A DNA stretch of 64,000 bases from NCBI GenBank assembly GCA_024760905.1, contig CM045733.1, positions 35,233,501-35,297,500 on the forward strand, written 5' to 3'. Source of the stretch: Plotosus lineatus. Its lineage: Eukaryota; Chordata; Actinopteri; Siluriformes; Plotosidae. Under the pieces are notes generated by a model. It had not been told where the DNA came from. It did not search any database and saw only the letters and a program-made list of their open reading frames with translations. Shown here in pieces: positions 11,545 through 24,258 of the stretch; within the stretch, counting starts at the first letter, position 1; every line of letters starts with the position of its first letter. The position numbers and the translations under genes are program-made.

Positions 11545-11625
<81 letters not shown>
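11544..11625. repeat. (AC)n(TA)n compound microsatellite
   Basis: About 13 AC units then about 27 TA units, ending exactly at the terminus of a TA-targeting transposon. Confidence 0.95.
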
Positions 11626-11628
<3 letters not shown>

Positions 11629-12321
11629 TGATACCTCTGCTCACGAACATAATTGGTTCCCAGAAAGTGTGTGTAAGGCGAAAAGTTCGTCTTCCGAACA
11701 TTTATTTCCCATAAGAAACAATTAAAATGAGAATAATCCGTTCCCAGGTCCCCATAAAACATAATTTTCTACTAAATAAGCCTTAAAACTACACAAAAAT
11801 ATACCTTATTTTATGTATAATAAATGTCTATTGTATTGTAATTAAAGAAATAAACTGTACTGTATAATAAAGTCGTTTTATTTACCTTTGTGATGGTAGT
11901 TGATGGCTTGATGGAATGGAGTGGGAGGAGGGAGGGAGGGAGGGACTTACTGTTTGGAAGGAGCGTTTGGAAACGCCTACTGTTTGGAAACACCCTTAGC
12001 CACACACGCACCCTTAATAGCTTCCTTGTTCTTAAGGATGGTAGACTTAGCGTACTGGTACTGGGACGTTAAGTCACACAAACGCACACCTCGTTTGTGT
12101 TTTTCAATGATCTCCGCCTGTGGTGGGGTCTTTTTCGGTCCCATAATAGCAAAAGTACACTCAATATGGTCCAAAATGTCTAGCAAACACAAACCACTTC
12201 CGCATTCAAAGAAAGGGGGTGACGAACTGGGACGCCGTGAGCGTGTGTCAGCTTCTCGTGGCCGCTGTTCTTGAGGCGAAAAGTTCGTGAGCTTAAGCGT
12301 TCGTCAGCGGAGGTTTTACTG
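11626..12321 (-). mobile_element. Tigger-like (pogo) deletion derivative, copy 1
   Basis: Imperfect inverted ends: cagtgatacctctgctcacgaac on the left, and on the right the complement of cagtaaaacctccgctgacg. TA lies on both sides (11624-11625, 12322-12323). The minus strand near 12143-11977 keeps the N-terminus of a Tigger/pogo transposase (MGPKKTPPQAEIIEKHKRG..., ILKNKEAIKGA), a CENP-B-type DNA-binding start, with nothing after it. So it is a non-autonomous derivative. The closely related copy 2 lies at 13233-14024. Confidence 0.85.
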
Positions 12322-13130
12322 TATATATTTATTTATACAACAATAGAGTGCAAGGTACCTACCCTCTAGCATGGCTAATGTAGCAAAAAGGCCATATATG
12401 ATTACTAGTTTTAATTACTGTCCTCATCTTACAAACCATGTGCTATACTATGAATTTTTGATGCTAGATGTGAATAGTTGGATTATCGAAAATTCATTTA
12501 TACCTCCAATTAGTGTTTTATAGAAATAGAATGTCTACCTCCAAAACTTTAACCTTGATCTTTCAACTTTTGACCTTGACACTCTGAAATGAAATCATCT
12601 CTGGGACTCAGGTAGAGAAGTGTAAGACCATGTGTGGTAAATCTATGCAAGGGTGTGGTCAGACAAATTGACGCACAAACACTGGTGACTAAAAAACCTA
12701 AAAAAATACATTCACCTCATATGAAGCAATATTTATCAGTTATGAAGCAATTCATAATAAAATTGGTAAATGTTGTTGGTTAGTTGTATTCCTGAGTTCA
12801 TGGAATTTTTCCTTGTCAAAAAGGGACATGAATCTCAAACAAATACATTGTTTAATTATGTATAGAATAACTACAAAGGTTATGTGAGTTTGACTGAGGA
12901 TCTGTAAAACTGTGAACAAAAAATATATATACTCTACCATTGGTAAAAACGATAAGGTAAAAAAAAAGTTTTGGGGTTGTCCATCTAGCCATCTGCTCAA
13001 GATTTATCATTGTAATTATCACTGTCACCAACAGTTGAATTGAGTATATTTTAGAACAGGGCCAAGGTCACAAGGTGAAATATGTAAAATACTTTTTATT
13101 TAATACCATTATGACTGTTTGATATATATG
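12322..13130. repeat. dispersed repeat remnant in sobp intron 5
   Basis: 12530-12690 (tgttttatagaaatagaatgtctacc ..., aaatcatctctggg) resembles the dispersed family at 20925-21640 and 40385-41460. The remaining sequence is AT-rich with no gene seen. Confidence 0.45.
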
Positions 13131-13157
13131 TATGTGTGTGTGTGTGTGTGTGTCTGT

Positions 13158-13232
<75 letters not shown>
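13131..13232. repeat. (TG)n(TA)n compound microsatellite
   Basis: TG units followed by a long TA tract, ending at the terminus of Tigger-like copy 2. Confidence 0.95.
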
Positions 13233-13235
<3 letters not shown>

Positions 13236-14024
13236 TGATACCTCTGCTCACGAACATAATTGGTTCCCAGAAAGTGCGTGTAAGGCGAAAAGTTCGTCTT
13301 CTGAACATTTATTTCCCATAAGAAACCATTAAAATGAGAATAATCCGTTCCCAGGTCCCCATAAAACATAATTTTCTTCTAAATAAGCCTTAAAACTACA
13401 CAAAAATATACCTTATTTTATGTATAATAAATGTGCTATTGTATTGTAATTAAAGAAATAAACTGTACTGTATAATAAAGTCGTTTTATTTACCTTTTGT
13501 GATGGTAGTTGATGGCTTGATGGAATGGAGTGGGAGGAGGAGGGAGGGAGGGACTTACTGTTTGGAAGGAGTGTTTGGAAACGCCTACTGTTTGGAAACA
13601 CCCTTAGCCACACACGCACCCTTAATAGCTTCCTTGTTCTTAAGGATGGTAGCAATGGTAGACTTAGCGTACTGGTACTTGGACGCTAAGTCACACAAAC
13701 GCACACCTCGTTCGTGGTTTTCAATGATCTCCGCCTGTGGTGGGGTCTTTTTTTCGGTCCCATAATAGCAAAAGTACACTCAATATGGTCCAAAATGTCT
13801 ATCAAACACAAACCACGTCCGCACTCAAAGAAAGGGGGTGACGAACTGGGACGCAGTGAGCGTGCGTCAGCTTCTCGTGGCCGCCACTGTGGCGCTGTTT
13901 GACCGCGTGGTTTGGTTCGTCCGCCGAAAACTAGTTCGTCAGCAGAGACTATATGCTCGCAAATTTAATGTTCTTGAGGCGAAAAGTTCTTGAGCTTAAG
14001 CGTTCGTCAGCGGAGGTTTTACTG
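13233..14024 (-). mobile_element. Tigger-like (pogo) deletion derivative, copy 2
   Basis: Nearly identical to 11626-12321 along its length, same orientation, same ends and the same leftover transposase N-terminus on the minus strand (EIIENHERGVRLCDLASKYQ). It keeps about 88 bp (about 13885-13971, including a second gttcgtc-rich inner repeat) that copy 1 lacks. TA follows the right end (14025-14026); the left side reads CA after a TA tract. Confidence 0.85.
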
Positions 14025-14280
14025 TATATTTAAATGACTATTTGAGGTTTTCATATTAGTTACAAGAGATAGATTTCTTGGCATTCCACGGTATTCGCCT
14101 TAAGCTTTATTTAATATCTGGGTATAATGATATGAAAATTTTTGGAGCATTAAAACATCAATGTCAATTTTGTGATATAATTTTATTAATTTCCTTCTTT
14201 TATGTATGTAATTAAAGTATTTTTCCTTTAAACAATGATTTATGAACAATAAAAGTGCACTTCTCCTCTGAACTCTTCAG

Positions 14281-16101
14281 GTATGTGACTGGTGCAAACA
14301 CGTGCGTCACACCAAGTACCTGGACTTAGGTGCAGGTGATGACAGACTGCAGTTCTGCAGTACCAAGTGCCTTAACCAATATAAAATGGACATTTTCTAC
14401 CGAGAGGCCCGAGCAGCACTTACAACATCTGGCTCTAGTCCAAGCCAACCAGAAGATGAAGGTCATCCAGCCGGAGATGGTGATACTCTGCTTACACCAG
14501 AATCATGGAACAACCCTTCAATGGAGAGAGACAGCAAAGAAACAGTGTCGTCCAAGGTTTCCACACCTTTGTCGTCATCTTCATCGCCATCCTCCTTTAG
14601 ACCATCTGTCTTATCAAAGCAGAAAGAAAGAGAGAGCTCTGCTTCTTCTCAGCTACAGACTGGCACCGCAATGCCATCTACTCCTCCACCTCATGTAGTT
14701 GTAGAGCAACCATGGGTGATACAGAAACCGCCATCCTTCAGCCGGACACCTATCCATGCATTGCCGCGAAATCCAAATTCCAGCCCACACCAGAGACCCT
14801 CACACACATCTCAAGTTCACTCATCCTTGGTTCACCCACCAGTTCCTCCACCACAGTTCTTACACCCATATCCAGCATCAATGATCCCCTGTGCACCTAC
14901 TTACCCGTACCCCATTCCACCACTTTTACCAACTCTGGGGTTGCCATGCCCACAACCTACTGTTCTGGTACCATACCCGATCATAGTTCCTCTCCCTGTT
15001 CCTGTGCCAATTCCCATACCAATCCCAGTGAACTCGGGGGCTTTGGGACATGCAGGGGTTATTCGTAACCACAAGGAGAAAGAAAAAACAGGAAAAGATG
15101 TAGCTTCAGTTTCTCCGAAAGAAGTACCTACAGGACGGATGTCTGAAGATAAGGAAATTAGCGATAACATCTTAGATGAGCACAAAGTAAAGAGAGAACA
15201 GACATCCTCTCCAGATCCTTATTCTCCTGCTTTCTCATCGCACACCTTTTCAATCTTATCTGCTCATCCACCAGTCAGTCCCACCCCTCCCTTGCCAGAA
15301 GATCAGAGACAAGATATTAGGGAACGGCAGGTGATACAGAGAGTGATGAGCAGAGTAAAGCTGGAAGGTGAGACTGAGTTTGACATTGTTAAGCAGACAG
15401 AGAGTGAACAAGAGAATGGATGGGGCAGTAATGGGGATGAAGATGATTCACTTGCAGAACAAACGTCTTACACAGCCACTTTGAAGCACACACCCAGTTC
15501 AGCCCTTGAAAATGCATGTTCCCCAGTGGGCCCGCCAAACACACAGGCTTCAATCATTCTACAGAAGGTACTTAATACAGCATCCGTAGTCACTCCCACA
15601 CCATCTATCCTATTGAACAACAGTGTTGCCACATCCAACTTCGTTCACTCCGTTTACTCATCAACATGTGTAGCTACAGTTCAGTCTCACCCAGAACAAA
15701 GAACAAGCTGTGGCCAAAATTTATCCCCACTTCCTGAATCTGAGGATGTGAAAGAAAACTTTTCAGAAGGGCAGGAATCAGGCTTAAACTGCTCCTGTCC
15801 AGCCGAGCAAACAGACTGCCAAAAAAACTTGTCAGAAGAGAGCAGAGTGGGAGCTGTAGACATTGATGGGGCTGCAGCTGACGAACATACGTATGCACGA
15901 TCCATCCCGCCAAAACTGAGAGAAAAGAATGCACACGCGCTCACTCTGACAACTGCACACACACTTTCTCATGTGGTAACACACAGCTGGGACAAGAGCT
16001 CACATGTGCATGTGGCGGCTTTCGAGCAAAGCGGCTTGCATACTGAAATAGAGCCTGCTTTGAAGAAGAGATGCCTGAGGATCAGAGACCAGAACAAATG
16101 A
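14281..16101 (+). CDS. sobp: sobp coding exon 6 (second zinc finger, proline-rich region, stop)
   Basis: 1821 bp from acceptor aactcttcag to TGA at 16099-16101, encoding residues 224-829. It opens with the second FCS/MYM zinc finger (C225-D-W-C228, then F248-C249-S-T-K-C253 and [13 protein letters not shown]). A Ser/Pro-rich region follows. Then comes a hydrophobic proline-rich stretch with [20 protein letters not shown] (about residues 453-473), a hallmark of SOBP. The end, [12 protein letters not shown], is the conserved C-terminus. Total 829 residues, against about 873 in human SOBP. The acidic middle is poorly conserved, and I see no V-I-D-L-T-type SUMO-interacting motif, which human SOBP has. 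Teleosts often keep two sobp copies; which one this is cannot be told. Confidence 0.96.
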   Translation, partial: VCDWCKHVRHTKYLDLGAGDDRLQFCSTKCLNQYKMDIFYREARAALTTSGSSPSQPEDEGHPAGDGDTLLTPESWNNPSMERDSKETVSSKVSTPLSSSSSPSSFRPSVLSKQKERESSASSQLQTGTAMPSTPPPHVVVEQPWVIQKPPSFSRTPIHALPRNPNSSPHQRPSHTSQVHSSLVHPPVPPPQFLHPYPASMIPCAPTYPYPIPPLLPTLGLPCPQPTVLVPYPIIVPLPVPVPIPIPIPVNSGALGHAGVIRNHKEKEKTGKDVASVSPKEVPTGRMSEDKEISDNILDEHKVKREQTSSPDPYSPAFSSHTFSILSAHPPVSPTPPLPEDQRQDIRERQVIQRVMSRVKLEGETEFDIVKQTESEQENGWGSNGDEDDSLAEQTSYTATLKHTPSSALENACSPVGPPNTQASIILQKVLNTASVVTPTPSILLNNSVATSNFVHSVYSSTCVATVQSHPEQRTSCGQNLSPLPESEDVKENFSEGQESGLNCSCPAEQTDCQKNLSEESRVGAVDIDGAAADEHTYARSIPPKLREKNAHALTLTTAHTLSHVVTHSWDKSSHVHVAAFEQSGLHTEIEPALKKRCLRIRDQNK

Positions 16102-16115
16102 AGCACAGGTATTCA

Positions 16116-16230
16116 CATTAGGGCTGCACGATTTTGGCCAAAAATAAAATCCCGATTTTTTTTTTTTTTTTTTTTTTTTTTTCCCTCTGCACAATATATT
16201 TCGATTTCAATTTAAAATTTTCAGTGAATA
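16116..16230 (+). mobile_element. hAT-like MITE end fragment with T-run
   Basis: tagggctgcacgattttggccaaaa is a terminal sequence common to hAT non-autonomous elements of fish. It is followed by a T24 run at about 16158-16182. No matching right end is recognised. From 16230 to 16940 there is AT-rich sequence with nothing recognised. Confidence 0.45.
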
Positions 16231-16943
16231 CTACAAAACAACAGAATAAGTGATTTCAAATATTGTTTTTATGTTAGAAAATGGCAAGTAAATTTCCCTA
16301 TTGGGAATGAAAGTGCAATTGAAATTTAAATCCCCATTGGGTTTCGTAAAGTGTCAACATTTACAATCTACTTAACCAGATAGATGAATTCCTTAAAATG
16401 TTAACCTCATTTTCAAACTTATTTTGAAAATAATCAGATTCTTTGTAAATAAAAATGAAGTTCCCTTATTTTGGAATAAGGCTCAACCTCACTAAACTTC
16501 ACTTTAAAAATAAAAGGATTTTTATTATCTTGAACAAAGATGAAATAACGTGCAAAACTTTCACATTTTGCAAAATAAAGCTTGAAAAAAATGTATCTCT
16601 GAGGAAAAACCACAAGCACTAATTATGTTATTTGCATATGTGCACAGTAAAAACACTTGTGCAAACAAAATGAAATGTTATTTGCATCACTAAATAACAA
16701 AATCATATCAGACTCTGATATGATCCCTCACAATGAGGGAGGTAAAGGTAATGTCAGTCTTACATTGCTTCAGTAACTTACACTGTTACAGTCAGTCAGT
16801 TTCAGTCACTCATTACATTTGTTGAAGTCAAATTTGCAAGTTTTTTTTTTTCAGGAATATGTTTACAACATCATCTGAAGATCAATTATTTTTTCTTACC
16901 TCCTAAGCTGAAGCTTCTTAGAAATAACACTTGATAGTGGCAC

Positions 16944-19620
16944 AAGTCTAGGACTGAGAGTAGGGACTTCGAATGTTGGAACTATGACAGGAAAAGGTAG
17001 AGAGCTGCTGACATGATGCAGAGGAGGAAGGTGGACATTACTGTGTGTTAAGGAGACCAGGTGGAAAGGTAGCAGGGCTAGAAGCTTAGGAGCAGGGTTT
17101 AAGCTGTTTTATCATGGTGTGGATGGGAAGAGAACTGGAGTAGGAGTCATCTTGAAGGAGGGGTTTGTCAGGAATGTTCTAGAAGTGAAAAGAGTGTCAG
17201 ACAGAGTGATGATTCTCAAGTTAGAAATTGAAGGTGTGATGCTCAATGTTGTTAGTACTTATGCCCCACAGGCAGGATGTGAGCTAGAAGAGAAGGGGAG
17301 ATTCTGGAGTGAGTTAGATGAAGTGATGCAGAGTACCCCCAGAGGTGAAAGAGTGGTCATTGGGGCATACTTCAGTGGACATGTCGGTGCAGGAAACAGA
17401 AGGGACGAGGAAGTGATGGGCAGGTTTGGTATCCAGGGCAGGAACACAAAAGGACAGATGTTGATAGATTTTGCAAAACGGATGGAAATGGCTGTGGTGA
17501 ATACTAATAATAGAGACAGGAGCGTAGTGTGACTTATAAAAGAGGTGGTAGGAGCAAACAGGTAGACTACATCTTGTGTAGGCGATGTAATTTGAAGGAA
17601 GTCAGTGACTGCAAAGTAGTAGTGGGTGAGAGTGTTGCCAAACAGCATAGGATGGTGGTGTGCAGGATGATGTTGATGGTGAGGAAGGTGAAGAAGGCAA
17701 AGGCAGAGCAGAAGACAAAGTGGTGGAAGTTGAAAAAGGAAGAGTGTTGTGTTGTTTTCAAGGAGGAGTTGAAACAGGCTCTAGGTGCTCAGGAAGTGCT
17801 TCCAAATGACTGGACAACTACAGCTAATGTGATCAGGGAGACAGGTAGGAGAGTTCTTGGTGTGTCCTCTGGAAAGAAAGTAGATAAGGAGACTTGGTGG
17901 TGGAATGGGAAAGTGCAGGAGTGTGTACAAAGGAAGAAGTGGGACACTGAGAGGACCAAAGAGAGCAAACAGGAGTACAGGGAGACACAGCATAAGGCGA
18001 AGGTCGCGGTGTCAAAGGTCAAACAGAGGGCATATGAGGACTTGTATGATAGGTTGGACAGTAAGGAAGGAGAAAATAATTTATACAGGTTGGCACAACA
18101 GAGAAATAGAGATGGGAAGGACTTGCAGCAAGTTAGAGGGATTAAGGACAGAGAGGGAAATGTATTGACTGATGACAGAAGTGTGCTGGGAAGATGGAAA
18201 GAGTACTTTGAAGAGCTGATGAATGAGGAAAATGAGAGAGAAAAAAGAGTAGAAGAGGTCACTGTTGAGGACCAGGAAGTAGCAAAGATTGAAAGATTAG
18301 TAAGGGTGAAGTGAGGTGGACATTGAGGAGGATGAAGATGGAAAGGCAGTTGGTCCTGATGACACACTGGTGGAGGCATGGAAGTGTCTAGGAGAGGTAG
18401 CAGTAGATTTTCTGACAAGAACATTCCACAAGGTCTCAGAGAGTGAGAGGATGCCGGAGGAATGGAGGAGAAGTGTGCTTGTGCCCATTTTTAAGAACAA
18501 GGCAGACGTGCAGAGTTGTGGCAACTACAGAGGGATAAAGTTGATGAGCCATACGATGAAGTTATGGGAAAGAATAGTGGAAGCTGGACTAAGGGCAGAG
18601 GTCAGCTGTGAGGATGTTAATAGAGAAGTACAGAGAAGGTCACGGGGAGCTGCATTGTGCCTTTGTGGATCTGGATAAAACATATGATAGGGTGCTAAGA
18701 GAAGAACTGTGGTATTGCATGAGGAAGTCTGGAGTGGCAGAGAAGTATGTTAGAGTGGTGCAGGACATGTATGAGAGATGTAAGATGACATGGACAGACG
18801 AGGTTAGACAAGATTCCCCATGGACTATGATGTTTGCAGATGACATTGTGATCTGTAGTGAGAGCAGAGAACAAGTCCAGGAAAATCTAGAGAGGTGGAG
18901 GTGTGCCCTGGAAAGGAGAGGAATGAACGTTAGCATCAGTCAAACAGAATACATGTGTGTGAACGACAAGGACCAAAGAGGAACGGTGAGGCTACAGGGA
19001 GCAGAGATAAAGAAGATGGAGGATTTTAAGTACTTAGGCTCTACAGTCCAGACCAATGGAGAGTGTGGAAAAGAGGTGAAGAAGCGTGTGCAGGCAGGTT
19101 GGAATGGTTGGAGAGAAGTGTCTGATGTGATGTGTGATCGGAAGGTATCGGCAAGAATGAAATAAAAAGTGTACAAGACGGTGTTGAGGCCAGCGATGTA
19201 TGGTTTAGAAACAGTGGCACTGAGGAAAAGGCAGGAGGCAGAGCGGGAGGTAGCAGAGATGAAAATGTTGAGGTTCTCTTTGGGAGTAATGAGGATGGAT
19301 AAGATCAGGAATGAGTACATCAGAGGGACAGCACATGTAAGAGGTTTTGGAGACAAAGCCAGAGAGGCTAGATTGAGATGGTTTGGACATGAACAGAGGA
19401 GGTATAGTGAGTATATCGGTTGTAGGATGCTGAGGTTGGAACTACCAGGCAGAAGGCCTCGAGGAAGACCAAATAGGATATTTATGGATGTGGTGAAGGA
19501 GGACATGAAGGTAGTTGGAGTAAGAGTAGAAGATACAAAGGATAGGGTGAGATGGAGGCAGATGATTCGCTGTGGCAACCCCTGAAGGGAAAAGCCAAAA
19601 GGAAAATAAGAAAGAAGAAG
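16944..19620 (+). mobile_element. RTE-clade LINE, degraded copy
   Basis: Same family as 25441-28603. It encodes pieces of an APE endonuclease (VGTSNVGTM-type start near 16965; ETRWKG region; a GAYFSGHVGAGN segment near 17366-17398, where related copies read ADFNGHVG; QVDYILCRRC), a linker, and reverse transcriptase (FADDIVI near 18832; YLGSTVQ; RLRWFGHEQRR; GRPRGRPN). Stops and frameshifts break it. RT is internally deleted: the [10 protein letters not shown] and HQGSALSPFLF blocks are missing. It ends with cccctgaagggaaaagcc and a tail of AAG-type repeats. It is 5' truncated. Confidence 0.9.
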
Positions 19621-19724
19621 TGGTCAACTTATTACATTTTAAATGCCATTATGATTACTAAAATTAACCTGAGAATGGAGAATAAGAATTATTTGTTCTT
19701 GGTTATTTGTCCATGAATAGTAGG

Positions 19725-19858
19725 GTTCCTAGCTCTGGTTCTGGAGGACCCCTGCCATGGATATTAATTGTTTTTGTTGTTCCCAACACATATGATTGAA
19801 TTAAACACTGCAATGTGCAGGACCAAGGGTTCTCCAGGGCTAGGCTTGGAAACCACTG
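19725..19858. mobile_element. foldback MITE
   Basis: Left gttcctagctctggttctgg-aggacccctgc and right gcaggaccaagggttctccagggctaggcttgg-aaacc are imperfect inverted complements over about 40 nt around a short centre. This is a small palindromic element with no coding capacity. Confidence 0.6.
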
Positions 19859-19961
19859 GCAAGTCTAATGTTTATTTTATATGTACAGTATATAAAATTC
19901 AAGTTTGCACTCATTCTCAATGAATAGAGCTATGTATAGCAAAATATGATTCAAAGGATTT

Positions 19962-19962
<1 letters not shown>

Positions 19963-20006
<44 letters not shown>

Positions 20007-20096
20007 TCTTTTCCTTTCAGCTATTCCCTTCAGGGGTCGCCACAGCAAACCTTCTGCCTCCATCTGACCCTGGCCACTGCATCTTACTCTCTTATG

Positions 20097-20180
<84 letters not shown>
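19963..20180 (-). mobile_element. RTE 3' end fragment embedded in (TA)n
   Basis: 20005-20098 on the minus strand matches the last about 90 bp of the RTE family (cagcaaaccttctgcctcca; cttcaggggtcgccac). It sits between two (TA)n tracts (19963-20004 and 20099-20180). There is no room for coding sequence. Confidence 0.8.
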
Positions 20181-20183
<3 letters not shown>

Positions 20184-20395
20184 TATATAGGAATGGCACA
20201 ATCTGATTGGCCCACTGTCTCAGGATTTAAAAAATATTCGAAGAAGATAAAGCTTGAATCAAAATGACAGACACTCACAGTTTGTCACAGTCACTCGGAG
20301 CAAGTGGTGTCACTGTTATAGCGCTTTAAAATGAAAAAAATAAACAAAATGTTTTTCTTGTGTTTACGCATAATGTATAAAAAATAAATTTACAG

Positions 20396-21656
20396 AGTGT
20401 TAATCACTTTACGTTGAATGGGATAAACAGACACCATTAGCTGCATAGTGCTCAGCTCAGATCAAAGCATTGAACTTACTCTCTCTTTATGTGCCCATGT
20501 AATGTACTAAAACTCTGAAAGATCACTGCTCACGTGCGTCCATCAAGACTTTAAAAACACAAGAAGTAAACCATTAAAATCTCATAAAATCAAACAATCA
20601 TAATGTCATAAATTTCTGACAGCATAGAAAGGATCACTACAGAGATGCACTCCTATTTTTACTTCAAGAAACTGCAGTAAACATATTTATTTTTACCTTT
20701 TTTTCTTGTCTCTGATGCAGCAAACTATTTAGTGTATGTAGTCAGTTACAGCCTGAGGTGGTTTTCTGTAGTTTACAAAAAAGACACTTATTTCCAAAGA
20801 AACAGTGGAGCCTTTATTTTTTGTTTACAGTATTCCTTTGTTAGGAATTTTACATTTTAGTTATGAGTTTAAGTGATGAAGAAACAGGTCAGGAATGTGC
20901 TTGGAATTAATGGGCTGATCTTACAGCATGTAAGTCCATATATGATTTCCTATAAGTGTTCCATAGAAACAGCATGTCTATCAGCCCTCCTGTCAAAGTG
21001 ACAGGCATCCAATATTCTATTACCTTGACTTTGACTTTTCAAAGACACTCAAGGTCAGAGGTAATTGTGTTATTTAAAAGTACAAATATTTTTTTCCTAT
21101 CAATGTTTTATAATAGTAGCATATCTATTGGCACTCATTTAAAAGTCATAAGTGCTCAAAATTATGTGACTTTGATATTGACATTTCAAGGTAACTGTGT
21201 TATTTTAAAGCAAGTATGTACGTGGTTTTGAATCATTCCCTCATTTCATATATGGGTCTTTGTCACTCTCTGAGATATAAGCGGTCTTAATTTAAATGAA
21301 TCTGAATTATATCTCTCACCCTGTGATGGTCAGGCTAGATGTTCAGGGTGTAACACCTTTATCCAGAATTGGCTGCAGCCAGCCTCCCTGTGACTCTAAT
21401 AAAGGATAAGGATAATAAATGATGAATCAGTTTGGAAAATAAAATTAAATTAATGTCCCTTGCCAAAACTATGTGATCTTGCTCAGATTTTTACTTTTGA
21501 CCTAGTCATTCCAAAATCAAATCATCTCTGGTACCTGGTATTGTCCCCACCAAGTCTGAAAATTTGTGCAGAGGTGTACAGGGGTATGGTCGTTTTTGTT
21601 CATAGACAAACTGAGACAATTGATAGTGATTAGAGAAAGTGTTGTGTGGAGACATC

Positions 21657-21695
<39 letters not shown>

Positions 21696-22010
21696 TCATT
21701 AATTTAGTGTTATGTACTTAACTTTGAATGGGCTAAACAGCTAAACAGACACCATTAGCTACATAATGCTTAGCTCAGCTCAAAGTATAGAACTTACCCG
21801 TTCTTTATATGTCCATGTAATATCCTAAAACTCTGAAAGATCAGGGCTCACATGCATCCATCATGATTTCAGAACTGTATAAAATAAACAGTGGACAGGA
21901 ACATTGGAGCCTTTGGCATTATTTTTGGCATCACTTCATTCGGAATTTTACGTTTTATTTTTGAGTTTAACTGATGAACAAAGAGCTCAGGAATGTGCTG
22001 GGAATTAATG
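20396..22010 (+). repeat. two diverged copies of an unclassified repeat flanking another
   Basis: 20396-20917 and 21703-22010 share long blocks (gaatgggataaacagacaccattagc, aaactctgaaagatca, aggaatgtgc.tggaattaatg) with many substitutions. Between them 20925-21640 matches 40385-41460. (TAA)n fills 21657-21694. This looks like an old interspersed family or a local duplication. No coding sequence is seen. Confidence 0.55.
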
Positions 22011-22303
22011 AAAAGCAATATATGAATGCACTGTTGTACTGAGTTACTCTAAACTTTGGCATCACTGATAATGAGTAATAATATTTCTGTGAAGTTGAGC
22101 TTGTGGATGTGTCCAAAATGGTTTTATAATTTATATTTAATCTCTCCCTGCTAGTCATGTTCTCTTAAATATACACACAATACTAGGTAACACTATATCT
22201 GCCAGTCCCACAGACTGAATCAAAACAGTTAAACAGTCCTTTTTATATCTTTTAATACAGTAGAGAAAAAACCTGAAATGAAATATGCTTAAAATAGTGA
22301 AAA

Positions 22304-22304
<1 letters not shown>

Positions 22305-22373
<69 letters not shown>
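22305..22373. repeat. (GT)n microsatellite
   Basis: About 34 GT units. The flanking 22011-22304 holds nothing recognisable. Confidence 0.95.
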
Positions 22374-22374
<1 letters not shown>

Positions 22375-22436
22375 TTGCAGGTATTGCAGTTGGAGGGCTT
22401 TCTGGCCAAAGTACTTATCAGGTTACCGCAGATATA

Positions 22437-22688
22437 AAGACACTGTATAGTGTGTGATGTAGTGTGATGGTAAACTGTGTGGTCTTGTGTGAAGTATGGT
22501 GCATGGTATAGTCTGAGGCATAGTGTGAGGTAAAGTGAGCGGTACAGTGTGAGGTAAAGTAGGTGGTATACTGTGGGGTATATTGGGTCGCAGACTGTGA
22601 GATAAAGTGGGTGGTATAATGTGAGGTATAATATGAGGTTAAGTGGGTGGTTTCGAGTGAGCTATATTGTGCGATATAGCATGTGTAC
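22437..22688. repeat. degenerate minisatellite
   Basis: About 16 imperfect units of roughly 15 nt with consensus gtgtgaggtaaagtg / ggtggtatagtgtga. Adjacent units alternate between gaggta and ggtggta types, suggesting a dimeric higher-order unit. Confidence 0.8.
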
Positions 22689-23067
22689 ATGCATGTAATC
22701 CTTTGGGAACATGCAAAAAAGGATTGATAGGATTGTGCCTTAGGTATTGACTAACATATAACTCCAAATAAAACAAGAAATTTGCATTCTTAAAACAGAA
22801 TAAAAGTAGGTAATATTCAGACAGTAATAAAATAAATAAATAATGGGATACTTTTTAAGATTTCTACTTATTATATAAATATATCTATCTGGTCATGAAG
22901 ATTAAGGTCATGCTCGTGGTCAGGTGTAAAATTCACTTACTACAGTAATTCACTCTTACGCTGTGTTTAGGTTTGTAGGTACATATTCATTGCAATAATA
23001 ACCTTGCCATGATTCCTCCAGTTTTGTTTCTTTTCCTGAAGGGTATATGTTCATACAGTTTAAGCCA

Positions 23068-24258
23068 TTTTTCTTCTTCTTCTTCTTCTTCTTTTCCCTT
23101 CGGCTGTTCCCTTCAGGGGTCACCACAGCAAATCATCTGCCTCCATCTCACCCTATCCTCTGCATCTTCTTCTCTTACACCAACTACATTCATGCTCTCC
23201 TTCACCACATTCATAAATCTCTTTGGTCTTCCTCTAGGCCTTCTGCCTGGTAGTTCCAACCGCAGCATCCTACTACCAATATACTCACTATCCCTCCTCT
23301 GTACATGTCCAGACCATCTCAATCGAGCCTTTCTGACTTTGTCTCCAAAACGTCTTACATGTGCTGTCCCTCTGATGTACTCATTCCTGATCCTATCCAT
23401 CCTCTTTACTCTCAAAAAGAACCTCAACATTTTCATCTCTTCTACCTCCAGCTCTGCCTCCTGCCTTGTCCTCAGTGCTACTGTTTCTAAACCATACAAC
23501 ATCGTTGGCCTCATCAGCATCTTGTACCCTTTTAATTTCATTCTTGCCGATACCTTCCTATCACACCAGACACTTTTCTCCAACCATTCCAACCTGACTG
23601 CACACACTTCCTCACCTCTTTTCCACACTCTCCATTGCTCTGGACTGTTGAGCTGTCGAGCCTAAGTACTTAAAATCCTCCACCTTCTTTATCTCTGCTA
23701 CCTTTAACATCACCGTTCTTCTTGGGTCCTTCTCATTCACACACATGTATTCTCTCTTACTGAGGCTAACCTTCATTCCCCTCCTTTCCAGGGCATACCT
23801 CCACCTCTCTAGGTTTTCCTGCACTTGTTCTCTGCTCTCACTGCAGATCACAATGTCATCTGCAAACATCATAGTCCATGGGGAATCTTCTCTCACCTTG
23901 TCTGTCAGCCTGTCCATCATCATAGCAAACAAGAAGGGGCTCAGAGCTGACCCTTGATGGAGTCCTACCTCCACCTTGAATGCTTCTGTCACACCAACAG
24001 CACACCTCACCACTGTCTTACATCTCTCATACATGTCCTGCACCACTCTAGCATACTTCTCCACCACTCCAGTCTTTCTCATGCAATACCCCAGTTCCTC
24101 TCTCGGCACCTTATCATATGCTTTTTCCAGATCCACAAAGGCACAATGCAGCTCCCCCTGACCTTAGCTGTACTTCTCTATTAACATCCTCAAAGCAAAC
24201 ACTGCATCTGTGGTGCTCTTTCTTGGCATGAAACCAAACTGTTGTTCACAAATGCTGT
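23068..24258 (-). mobile_element. RTE-clade LINE, 3' part
   Basis: Minus-strand copy holding only the C-terminal half of the reverse transcriptase: DLEKAYDKVPREELGYCM (near 24136), HQGSALSPFLFAMMMD, FADDIVI, then the RGRPKRF..RWRQMICCGDP end. It breaks off just inside the QQFGF block, and one frameshift separates two open pieces. The 3' end has a (TTC)n run at about 23070-23093, complement of the AAG tail. It is a typical 5'-truncated insertion. Confidence 0.9.

Noticed and set aside
11402..11762. minus-strand frames over 11.4-11.8 kb
   Set aside because: Mostly translated TA/AC microsatellite (YIYIY, CVCVC) plus transposon end; opposite a real sobp exon.
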